Under the pieces are notes generated by a model. That model worked only from the letters and a program-made list of their open reading frames with translations, was not told the origin of the DNA and did not search any database. Positions 56,484-64,000 of a stretch of DNA of 64,000 nt are shown here, in pieces (the stretch's first letter is position 1; each line of letters starts with the position of its first letter). Both the position numbers and the translations under genes were made by a program. Where the stretch lies: positions 73,700,956 through 73,764,955 of the forward strand of contig CM062292.1 in the NCBI GenBank assembly GCA_031216915.1, written 5' to 3'. The stretch is from Pictodentalium vernedei. Taxonomy: Eukaryota; Mollusca; Scaphopoda; Dentaliida; Dentaliidae.

Positions 56484-56552
56484 TCCCCCGAGTTCCAATG
56501 TGTTCTAGGTGCCTACTGGTACATAGAACACCTTGGAACTTGGGGGACGCGT
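56484..56552. repeat. Short palindrome, CGTC(G/C)CCTGAGT family, copy 4
   Basis: 'cgtcccccgagttccaa' with its near complement ('ttggaacttgggggacg'), apex GCCTACTGGTA. Related to 28827-28886. Confidence 0.75.
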
Positions 56553-56690
56553 TGTGAAACGAATTGATGAGTGTCCTTCTAATAATTGCTTGTATAGACG
56601 TGAAGGCATGTAATAAACACAGAACGACAAACGCGTGTGAATGGATTAATCGATATGGCATTTGTGAGACATCAGCATATATGTGATTTA

Positions 56691-57320
56691 TTTATTTACT
56701 GGTGTTTAAGCTAACATACTTCTGCACAGTAGCTAATCTTGACCGCAGCATGGAAATACAATCAAGTTTAGTCAATCGTTTATATCCACGATGTTGCCCA
56801 TTTTAGAGAACTTTCACCCCAAGCATTGGTGACTGGGTCCTATTTAACCAGTAAAACATCTTGTTTACCACAGTAAATTTATTTATTTATTAAGGTTTAA
56901 CGACACTTTAACAGCCAAGGTCATATCGTGTCGGTGACAGTTTTGCGGGTGGAAGAAGCCGGAGTACCCGGAGAGAACCACCGATCAACGAAGAGCAGCT
57001 GCCAGCTCCCCAACATCGTAACTCCGTACTGCAGCACAGGCAGGGTTAGACTGGTTGAAGACATGCGCACCATCGACGTGTAGTTCGCCTTAGTACACGG
57101 CGTCATCGTGCCCCCATGTGGACAATCGGGGTTAAGTGCCTTGTCCAAGGACGCAACGCGGGAGTCCTAATCGATCGCTCAGACGGTCACCCATCCAACG
57201 ACTAACCGGGTTCGACGTTGCTTAACTTCGGTGATCTGACGAGAACCGGTTACCGCAGCGCCACCGCGCCCCCATTTACCACAGTAGACAAACACTGTTT
57301 CACTTCCCGGGGTTCCCGAG
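56691..57320 (-). mobile_element. Family C repeat split by a 5S-SINE
   Basis: The two parts (56691-56875 and 57275-57320) align to 42541-42780 without a gap. The duplication TTTACCACAGTA flanks the SINE. Confidence 0.75.
56876..57274 (-). mobile_element. 5S-rRNA-derived SINE, copy 3, full length
   Basis: Exact 12-bp duplication TTTACCACAGTA (56864-56875, 57275-57286). The head on the minus strand contains GTTCTCGTCAGATCACCGAA, 'agttaagcaacgtcg', 'cggttagtcgttggatggg', i.e. the 5S box A/IE/box C order. Tail TAAATAAATAAA. Confidence 0.96.
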
Positions 57321-57541
57321 GCGGATTCAAAATGTGACATAGAATGCAATTGCACCAAGAATGTATCATGAAATGGAAATAAGAACTTTTTGTACACGAC
57401 GATTTTCGCCAAATTGTTTTAGTTTACATTCCCATTGAAATAGTGTGTTGTCTATGTTTAACCCTTTGAAGACGAGAGGCCGCTTTTTATGGCCGAGGAA
57501 CATGACGTTTCATTAAGTAGGATGGCTGGTACAATTAGGGC

Positions 57542-58101
57542 TGCACGATACTCAAAACTGAATACCTGTATCGGTATTCCCAAAAATACCGCGGTATATC
57601 GGAAACTGCACAAATATATGAACATAGGTACCACAATCGAGACTTAAGGAATCACAGTCGGAACGAATCAGCATGCCTTGATGATGAGGTTCGAAAATCA
57701 TTTACCCAACGCAGACGACATTAAAATTTATTATTTTAAAAATTAGTTTATCAGATTTTCCCCCCAAAATTCTATAAAACAATATTATGTGACCCCTCAT
57801 TGGAACGAGCTCAACGAGCTCGTTCCAATGAGGGGTCACATGATATAGGTTTGTTGAAAATTATTTTTTGAACTGCTGAATTTGTATATTACGTGGGTAA
57901 AAGCAGACGATTCCTTGGGTAAAGGGATAATATTATTCATTCGGAGCGACAGTTAAAAAAAACTCAAGACATCTTAAAAATTAAATTGTGGGTAAATAAA
58001 TAATGACGATAAACCGATATTTTTGTAATTACACCAGTATTCAATCGATATTGGTTTGAATACCGGTATATATCGGTTTATCGATATACCGTGCAGCCCT
58101 A
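57542..58101. mobile_element. Element with AGGGCTGCACGATA ends, carrying a nested MITE
   Basis: 'agggctgcacgata' (57542) and 'taccgtgcagccct' (ending near 58101) are inverted, with adjacent 'ataccgcggtatatcgg' and 'ccggtatatatcggttt'. A start of this kind is common in hAT elements, but the flanking 8-mers do not match. Confidence 0.65.
57698..57930. mobile_element. piggyBac-like MITE, subfamily B, copy 3, decayed ends
   Basis: 'tttacccaacgcagacga' to 'ccttgggtaaaggg' in reverse orientation. The TTAA sites are mutated (TCAT, ATAA). Core GGAACGAGCTCAACGAGCTC is well kept. Confidence 0.85.
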
Positions 58102-58109
58102 GCTATAAA

Positions 58110-58153
58110 AAATATTTTCAATGTGCAACCCAAGGCTGCACACTGAAAATATT
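58110..58153. repeat. Short palindrome
   Basis: 'aatattttcaatgtgca' pairs with 'tgcacactgaaaatatt' around ACCCAAGGC. One base from the preceding element's end region; origin unknown. Confidence 0.65.
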
Positions 58154-58220
58154 AATTGCTCTACCCTCAAATAATGAATATGGACTCTTCCAATTACTGC
58201 CACTGAACGGAATAGGAAAA

Positions 58221-58590
58221 TTATTTATTTATTTATTGGTGTTTAAGGTCACATACTTATACACAATGGCTAATCGTGACAGTGACAGTTTTACGGGTGG
58301 AGGAAGCCGGAGTATCCGGAGAGAACCACCGAGCATCGACGAGCAACTGTCAGCTCCTCAACATTCTAACTCTGTTCAAGCTCAGCTCAAGCACGGTTAC
58401 AGCGGTTGAAGGCATGTGCACCATTGACGTGCAGTACGCCCTAGTACGCGGCGTCATCGTGCCCCCATGTCTGTAACCGGGATAAAGTGCCTTGCCCAAG
58501 GGCACAACGCGGGTCGTCTCGGACGGGAATCGAACTCGGGACCTCCAGCATAAAAGTCCAACAGTCTACCACTGAGCCACCGCGCTCCCC
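58221..58590 (-). mobile_element. tRNA-derived SINE (family A-like), copy 5, with variant head
   Basis: Standard family A tail and body ('ggtgtttaaggtcacatact'), but the head is 'gcgcggtggctcagtggtag' with 'gttcgattcccgtcc' as B box on the minus strand and TTTATGC in the anticodon-like loop, so a different tRNA-like head is attached. Confidence 0.85.
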
Positions 58591-59020
58591 ACTTGGAAGA
58601 TACCACAAGGCTTCAAATGGATAAGGCGAAAAACTAACGGTTTGTTTCAGGTGACACACACTAGAAAAATATGTCGGGAATTTTGTTTTTCTGTTTTGAT
58701 GTTTTATTTTCTCATTTTCACGATCGGTTGGGAAACCTGAGCCACTTCATTTATGTCCTCAATCTAAAGGGCAGATCAACCTCAAAACTTGTTGACAGAT
58801 GGCATATCCGTTCTAGTGAAAAACAAAATCCAACAGAACTCTGAATGTTCAACAATATTCTCAGCAGGAGTGGTGAAGGCAGCGCCCCCCCCCCCCCTAT
58901 CAGAATTCAAATTTCTTTGTGAATGGTCTTGCAATGTATATTGTAATATAGTGTAGTGAACACCTTAAACACCAATAACTAAATATTCTCTGTAGCACCG
59001 TCGCTGAAACAGCTAGGCCT
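58591..59020. other. Unassigned noncoding sequence
   Basis: Poly-C run at 58886. A stray 'caccttaaacaccaataact' at 58961 looks like a SINE 3' end on the plus strand without a body. Confidence 0.4.
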
Positions 59021-59023
59021 ATT

Positions 59024-59125
59024 GTCCATAGTTTTAGTTTTTGAAGGCCTAACTTGTTACTATTCACGTTCTTAAGAACGTGAATAGTAACAAGTTAAGC
59101 CTTCAAAAACCCAAACTATGGATAA
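59024..59125. repeat. Palindrome with about 45-bp arms
   Basis: 'tgtccatagtttt' and 'tttttgaaggc(c)taacttg' pair with their complements. The inner 'ttactattcacgttctta' is followed directly by 'taagaacgtgaatagtaa', so the apex has no loop. Confidence 0.88.
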
Positions 59126-59259
59126 TGTTCTGGGCCAAATTCACACCTTACCTAACAATTAAACATTGTCAATTACTCAAATAAATAGGAATTGAGCCTA
59201 CATGAATGAATTTTCTAATGACAGTTTTATCCTATTTTTGTTGGAAATGTAACAAATTG

Positions 59260-59375
59260 AAGTTAGTACGAGAGATTCGAAAAAATCGAATCCTGAGACT
59301 AATTCGGGATCGATCCCGAAGCATACGTATGGTATCGATATCGAATCGAATCTCGAATATTCGCAGAACCCTAGG
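59260..59375. repeat. TTCGAATC-rich element remnant
   Basis: 'gagattcgaaaaaatcgaat' and 'gaatcgaatctcgaatattc' are followed by 'gcagaaccctag'. It resembles a CAGGGTTCTGCGAAT hAT-type terminus on the minus strand. Confidence 0.5.
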
Positions 59376-59485
59376 CAGGAAGACAGCCGATAAGGCTATG
59401 CTATTTCCCACAGTACACAAATTATCTTTGTTCCATCTTGTCAATAATTTATACTGCAAATAAAGATTTCATTTCATTTAAAAAA

Positions 59486-59612
59486 AAAACTTGGATTTAT
59501 TTTCTACTGACGCCACAGGTGTTTCCTCAGCAGTTACTTGCTTCTTAATTGGACCTTCCTGGCTCAGCGTATAATTTCGAGGGAGATAACTTTATCGGAA
59601 GTCGAGTTTCAT
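59486..59612 (-). repeat. Dispersed repeat R1, copy 3 (5' part, inverted)
   Basis: On the minus strand it reads 'gataaagttatctccct', 'aattaagaagcaagtaa', 'gtcagtagaaaataa', which is the order of 12950-13080. It stops before the central palindrome and lies about 120 bases inside the intron donor. Confidence 0.75.
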
Positions 59613-59733
59613 GACGATATTAGCCAGGGATGTCGATTCATGCGAATCATGACACATTTTGAGGTCTGGATTCCCACGACAAAAAAACAATACCTATTTA
59701 CGACACTTTTGTAACAGAAAATAAAATACTCAC

Positions 59734-60725
59734 TGAAGTCCATTTAGGAAATATTTTTCTGTGATATAATCCTGGCAATTTGAATTTTCAAATGCTAAAT
59801 AAAATTTGTAATCCTTGTTCAACATGTCGAAACATTGAGAACCTTTTGATCGCGGACACCTGTGACTTCCGCATGCTCCGTAGATGTCAACTTGTATATA
59901 TTGAGATAATTCCTTTGCGTATTCTTCTCTTGAATTCGGGGTGTTACAATGAGAAACAAACCATGCCACTTTTTTGGTCTTCCCCAGGGCATAGTTCTTG
60001 TCCTGCTTCTTAGTTGTTTCGGAGGAATTATGGAGAACAAACTTTTCATAAGGAGCCACGAGTGTCGAGTCATGTCTATAAGTTGCTGTCCAGTTGTATT
60101 TTCCAATAGGTGGAGATGAATGCAAGGGGCATTCCAACTGGTACCATAACCACACTTGACTTCGAGGATTTACGGCCGGAGTTCGATCTGGTGCGCGCCC
60201 ACCGTTGTAAATTATAGCGTCAGCTTTCGATTCCATTTTTCTGTCATTTACAAGCAAACAACGATTGACAAGGCAGTTACTAACAAGAAAAGATTTTTGA
60301 CCAGGATATGCATTTCCACCGAATCCGCTATACTTTAGAATTGTTTTCATTTTTGGTGGGTTTTTGCTATCCATTGCTCTCTTATATGCCACTGGGACGT
60401 GGTTAATCTGGGAGAGTATTCTGTCATCCCAATCAAACTTTGGGTCATACCACACCCTGGATGGTGGTTGAGGTATACCCATTTTGTGATTTGGAATTAA
60501 AGCTGTCTTGTTCCGGGCTGTCACGCTCACATTTTGATGATCATGAATGAGATCTCCACTATACTTCAGAGGTCGGCGATGGCGAGATTCGTGAAACGGA
60601 AGCTGACTATTATCTGAAGACTTCGTTGACATCGACGAAAATTTCAGATGTACGGATAGTATAATTAAACAGCAGATCGCAATGGTCCATTTGATGGCTT
60701 TTTTCAAATGGAGCCGCATCTTCAT
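59734..60725 (-). CDS. GT10 alpha-1,3-fucosyltransferase, first coding exon
   Basis: It transfers fucose from GDP-fucose to N-acetylglucosamine-containing glycans in the Golgi (known for family GT10). Residues 1-330 plus two bases of codon 331 are here. A short basic N-terminus precedes one membrane span at about residues 10-28 (type II topology), then a stem with NVS and NKT sequons (65, 72), and the catalytic region: IIYNGGRAPDR (171-181), YNWTATYRHDS (210-220), VAWFVSHC (253-260), DIYGACG (280-286) and YLAFENSNCQDYITEKYF (309-326), the GDP-fucose-binding motif. An in-frame TAA lies two codons upstream of the ATG at 60725-60723, so the start is firm, although Met3 could also serve. The donor GTGAGT follows at 59733. 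Joined length is 443 residues, normal for invertebrate GT10 enzymes. The exact acceptor linkage cannot be told from sequence. Confidence 0.95.
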
Positions 60726-60797
60726 TGCTTAATTATTGACTTAAGAACTTCTTCATCGAGATGCCACCCCGGTTGTCTTCACATTAAGCCTCATAAA

Positions 60798-60815
60798 CCT
60801 GTAAATAATGAGAGG
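60798..60815 (-). promoter_or_regulatory. Possible splice acceptor of a 5' UTR exon
   Basis: On the minus strand TCTCATTATTTACAG precedes base 60798, about 73 bases upstream of the ATG. It would make the coding exon internal, with a promoter beyond it. A plausible site only. Confidence 0.35.
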
Positions 60816-60957
60816 GCACTGAAAATATAAAAAAAATGAGGATCATCACTGGAATGTGAAAACAAATAATGCAGTTCGACCAAATTCATATATATTTTAT
60901 AACCTTTGTGTTTATGTGCAAACTGTTGCATCCGTGTCGAGCACTTGTTTTTAAGGC

Positions 60958-61275
60958 TACAGTTCAAACTAGAAGTCCTGTCATGAACCGTGCGCTTATC
61001 TAGTCTTAATTGCGCGCAAGAATTGCCCGCAATTGCCACATCGAATGGCATCCAAAGCACGGCAGGTTCTCCTGGTTGCTCATAGCAAACACAGGCAATG
61101 TTTCTGCCAATGGACCTCCGGGTCACCCGGAGGTCCATTGGCTGAAACATTGCTTGTGCACATGCCATATGTACAGAATTTGATAGCGTCACTATGGTCA
61201 TAACGCGTAGATTAACGCGCAGATCGACGTGCTATTTGTTCGCATTTCATGACAGGACTTCTAGTTTTAACTGTT
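60958..61275. mobile_element. TA-flanked foldback element, family G, copy 3
   Basis: TACAGTTCAAACTAGAAGTC at 60958 and 'gacttctagttttaactg' at the other end. Centre 'ccaatggacctccggg' with GTGACC-type apex. The right TA is mutated (TTT). Confidence 0.88.
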
Positions 61276-61319
61276 TACATGAGAAAATGAGATCAGTTGT
61301 TTAAAGAATACTGTGTAAA

Positions 61320-61555
61320 TCATGAGAGTTGAAAATAATAAATACAATTTATTAAATAGATTGATTTCCTTGAGAAATGATTTTATCAGAGTTTGTGTTG
61401 TAACATAAGTCTGTAAGAGACTCTGCTGCAGCAGCAGCAGCAGCAGCAGCAGCAAAGTACTGCCGCCTGACAAGTTTAAAAGCTGTACAGTGCGAAAGAT
61501 CGTGTTCCACTGTCAACACTTCCTGGCAAGGGCGGCATTCTGTTCGCATATTACC
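61320..61555 (-). pseudogene. Non-LTR retrotransposon ORF2 C-terminal remnant
   Basis: The minus-strand reading gives CRPCQEVLTVEHDLSHCTAFKL then VRRQYF, the Cys-rich tail seen at the end of Jockey/RTE-type ORF2 proteins. After a shift of frame it gives KSFLKEINLFNKLY, which also ends such proteins. Between them a (CAG)n run (61428-61454) has expanded into an alanine/leucine tract. The rest of the element is absent. The call is from motif memory. Confidence 0.6.
61428..61454. repeat. (CAG)9 trinucleotide repeat
   Basis: Nine pure CAG units within the LINE remnant. Confidence 0.95.
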
Positions 61556-61567
61556 CTTCTAGGGAAG

Positions 61568-62022
61568 GGGGCGCGGTGGCGTCGCGGTAAACGGTTCTCG
61601 TCAGATCACCGAAGTTAAGCAACGTCGAGCGCGGTTAGTAGTTGGATGGGTGACCATTTCAGTGACTGATTCGCGTTCCCGCGTTGTGTCCTTGGGCAAG
61701 GCACTTAACTCCGATAGCCTACATGGGGGCACGATGACGCTGTGTACTAAGGCGAACTGCACGTCGATGGTGCGCATGTCTTCAACTAATCTAACCCTGC
61801 CTGTGCAGTGGTGCAGAGTTCAGAGTTACGATGTTGGAGAGCTGAAAGCAGCTCGTCGTTCGTGGTTCTCTCCGAGTACTCCGGCTTCCTCCACCCGCAA
61901 AACTGTCACCGACATGATACGACCCTGGGGTTAAGTGCCATGCCCATGGACACAACGCGGGAGTCCGAATCGATCGCTCAGACGGTCACCCATCCAAGGA
62001 CTAACCGGACTCGACGTTGCTT
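61568..62022 (+). mobile_element. 5S-rRNA-derived SINE, copy 4, fused to an inverted SINE piece
   Basis: The plus-strand head GTTCTCGTCAGATCACCGAA (61597) and 'agttggatgggtgacc' are followed by the body to 'aaaactgtcaccgacatgat' (61918). No tail follows. Instead 61931-62022 is the 5' half of the same family in inverse orientation ('cacaacgcgggagtccgaat', 'acggtcacccatccaa'), giving a foldback chimera. Confidence 0.85.
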
Positions 62023-62178
62023 GTTATTTATTTATTTATTTATTTATTTCGGTTTAACAACGATTTTGACATACAGGGTCACCTCGGTCGGTCATTTGTA
62101 AGAATGGAGGAAGACGGAGAACCCAGGGAGAACCACCGATCAGCGGCGAGCAACCATCAGACTCCTCCACGTACCAAT
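62023..62178 (-). mobile_element. SINE fragment, family D-like
   Basis: A (TTTA)n tail is followed by 'cggtttaacaacgattttga', 'gggtcacctcggtcggtc' and 'ggaggaagacggagaaccca'. It stops after 'cagactcctccacgtac'. No head. Confidence 0.7.
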
Positions 62179-62211
62179 GATATTGATATTTTCGGAAAAT
62201 GGTATTGGATA

Positions 62212-63652
62212 CACTGATTGGACACATCAATATGTTGCCAAGTTTAGTGTGAACCATGAATGTCACCGGCCCACGAAAACTTCGTGCAGGTTTTTCGCAC
62301 GAGCGCCGCGTTAATGTCTATGGGGTACTTTTTGAAATTTTCATTTGTACTGGACGGGCTTTTTCGGAGGTATCATCGTTCTTTTCTTGGTATAAACTCG
62401 TTCATCAATAGTTTCTGGTCGAAACATAACTTTTGAGGTAAGCGAAGACTGACACCTGACGAACCTTTACGTGCCATTGGCATGTTGGAAGCTGGCAACA
62501 GACAGGCTGCAATGGCTCAAATTTTCAACGTTACTCAATCGGTGATTAGCAGGTTGTGGTCACGCTTCCGCCAGACAGGCAATTTGATGACAGACGTCGG
62601 TCAGGTCGTCCAAGGGCGACAACTAGGACAACCAGGATCGTTTCATCCGAACCACAGTATTACGCAACCGCCATCAAAGTGCCCCAGAAATTGGACAGCA
62701 GCTGCACCGAGCGACAGATGTGCGAGTCAGTGGCCAGACTATCCGAAATCGCGTACACAGCTGGAATTTGTGCGCTGGAGGACCTCGAATAATTCCACGT
62801 TTGACTGAACGTCACATCGCAGCAAGGCGTAATTGGTGTGGAGCACGACAGCGCTGGAACAATCGACGGTGGAGCATCGTCATGTTTTCCGATGAATCGA
62901 GGTCCACTCTCGACTTCCACGACAGGCGAAACAGAGTGTGGCGGCGGCGGAACGAACGATACCATGACATAACCCTTAGGCAGCACGATCGTTTTTGTGG
63001 TGGATCGGTTATGGTGTGGGGAACATAACCTTGACAAGTCGAACAACATTACATGTCATCCAAGGGCATGTCCCAGGGCAGTACTACCGTGACAACATGT
63101 TAGCAGCTCATGTGGTGTCACTTGCGCGACGCCTCGGCCGTCGATTCATTTTCCAAGATTACAATGCAAGAGCACACATTGCCCGTGTCATTACAGAGTT
63201 CCTCCAGGAGCAGAACATCACTACACTGCCTTGGCCAGCACTAAGTGCAGACCTTTCACCAATCGAGCTTGGCAGGCGTCTAGGACAAGGCCAACAGCCC
63301 ACTACCACTGACCAGAAACTCGCCGCTGCACTGCAGGAAGAATGGAATAACACCTGTCAAGCTGATACTGGACATTTGATGAGGAGTATGCCACGTCGGA
63401 TCCGCGCTTGTCTCGCGAACCGAGGAGGATTTACAAGGTATTGAGGTCTTGGACTGGATGTGGTAAATTCTCTGACTGACCGTCCATGTCTTCTACAGCT
63501 CAGTGAGTGGAATGTGTGCTTGCCAAACACCCAACTATCGCTGAAATTCACCTGATGTTACTGTGCAATCAACTGTCTTTTTGATGAAAATATAAATATA
63601 TTTCTTCATATATCTCACTTTTATCAAATATCCCCAACATTTTTTGAATAGT
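62212..63652 (+). mobile_element. Tc1-like transposon, decayed copy 2
   Basis: Transposase remnants are followed by 'aatgttg...ttgaatagtgta' at 63640-63652. On the other strand this reads TACACTATTCAAAAAATGTT, a Tc1-type terminus. The left end is less certain: TACACTGATTGG at 62211 is the best candidate. It is unrelated in sequence to 8231-9753. Confidence 0.65.
62482..63444 (+). pseudogene. Tc1-like transposase pseudogene, frameshifted
   Basis: The frames join as follows: 62482-62580 (AMAQIFNVTQSVISRLWSRF, first helix-turn-helix), about 62580-62640 in another frame (FDDRRRSGRPRATTR), 62720-63010 (RVSGQTIRNR, second helix-turn-helix, then MFSDESR and DRRNRVWRRRNE and GGSVMVWG), then 63010-63444 (FQDYNARAH, PWPALSADLSPIE, final RACLANRGGFTRY). 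The D (SDES), D (QDYN) and E (SPIE) catalytic residues are all still encoded, but at least three frameshifts separate them. It is younger than the Tc1 copy at 8231. Confidence 0.88.
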
Positions 63653-63813
63653 GTATTTCTACTCCTGTAGTAAGGGTGAGAATGTTGAGTTATCTCCCGT
63701 CATTTTTCACGCACCAAAGCGTATGCGGTCATATTTGACATGTAATTATCTCCAAGGAGAAGAGGTAACAGCAAGGTCATAACAACAGAAAAAGACCATT
63801 TTTCAAAGTTGAA

Positions 63814-63950
63814 TTTATTTATTTATTAAGGTTTAACGGCACTTTAACAGCCAGGGTCGCATCGTGTCGGTGACAGTTTTACGGGTGGAGGAACCGGAGT
63901 ACCCGGAGAGAACCACCGAACAGTGACGAGCAGCTGCCAGCTCCCTAACA
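63814..63950 (-). mobile_element. 5'-truncated 5S-type SINE with target duplication
   Basis: The tail and 'aaggtttaacggcactttaa', 'gcatcgtgtcggtgac', 'ggagtacccggagagaacc' up to 'cagctccctaaca'. Flanked by TTTCAAAGTTGAA (63801-63813) and TTTCAAAGTTAAA (63951-63963). A normal outcome of 5' truncation on insertion. Confidence 0.9.
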
Positions 63951-64000
63951 TTTCAAAGTTAAATGGAACCATTAAAACAATAACATATCCAAAATATGTT

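Larger units (their letters stand above)
36387..59733 (-). other. 23.3-kb intron of the fucosyltransferase gene
   Basis: The donor GTGAGT lies at 59733-59728 and the acceptor TTTTTTTCAG ends at 36387 (minus strand). The intron splits a codon two-plus-one inside the catalytic domain. No other exon-like GT10 segment was found in between, and joining the two exons leaves no gap in the family motif. The interior is mostly MITEs, SINEs, satellites and foldbacks. Confidence 0.88.

Noticed and set aside
56200-56661. 153-codon minus-strand ORF
   Set aside because: No recognisable motif, and it reads through one of the short CGTC-family palindromes. Codon-level evidence is lacking.
13700-57260. 5S rRNA genes
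   Set aside because: Only the promoter-containing part of 5S is present, with mutations, and each is joined to a SINE body and A/T-rich tail with target duplications.
14308-57850. A recurring peptide containing YDPSLERARRARSNEGS in ORFs at 14308, 25676, 26992, 38114 and 42840
   Set aside because: It is the translation of the palindromic core of the piggyBac-like MITEs, and appears because the same DNA is repeated. No start, codon or synonymous-change evidence for a protein.

Overview
This window looks like repeat-rich DNA from an invertebrate animal. A mollusc or another lophotrochozoan is my best guess, but the sequence does not prove it. The pointers are AT-rich noncoding DNA, intron-containing coding sequence with GT/AG junctions, many tRNA-derived and 5S-rRNA-derived SINEs, satellite arrays followed by ACGG-type microsatellites (an architecture I remember from bivalve 'pearl' elements), and a GT10 fucosyltransferase.

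Only one host gene is convincing. It is an alpha-1,3-fucosyltransferase on the minus strand. Its first coding exon (59734-60725) and its last coding exon (36047-36386) are separated by a 23.3-kb intron with a matching donor, acceptor and phase. The joined product is 443 residues, and a poly(A) signal lies 35 bases past the stop. Almost everything between the exons is transposon-derived.

The other long coding region is a 1547-codon minus-strand ORF inside a 6.5-kb DNA transposon (16885-23427, TTA target duplication). The protein has paired N-terminal zinc modules, a full PIN/XPG-like set of acidic residues and a C-terminal cysteine-rich CXC-like tail. I read it as an Academ-type (XPG-bearing) transposon. 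Two decayed Tc1-like transposons (8231-9753 and about 62212-63652) and a small non-LTR retrotransposon remnant (61320-61555) complete the recognisable protein-coding mobile DNA.

Region by region: 1-10.9 kb is a nested stack. A Kolobok-like element sits inside a hAT-like element, which sits inside an older repeat, and a second inverted Kolobok-like copy lies next to it. Then come a Tc1 pseudogene and several palindromes. 10.9-16.9 kb holds a TA-flanked foldback element, a 1.2-kb dispersed repeat (R1), SINEs and the first piggyBac-like MITE. 16.9-23.4 kb is the Academ-like transposon. 23.7-36 kb holds hAT-like MITEs, piggyBac-like MITEs, SINEs, a second R1 copy, foldbacks and a 328-bp tandem array. 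36-60.7 kb is the fucosyltransferase gene with its intron full of MITEs, SINEs, satellite arrays (about 165, 127 and 155 bp periods) and foldbacks. 60.9-64 kb holds a foldback, a LINE remnant, a chimeric 5S-SINE, a Tc1 pseudogene and a truncated SINE.

The most striking global property is the density of near-perfect inverted repeats, with more than twenty stems of about 25 bp or longer. Many are the centres of MITE families whose arms differ while their cores are conserved.
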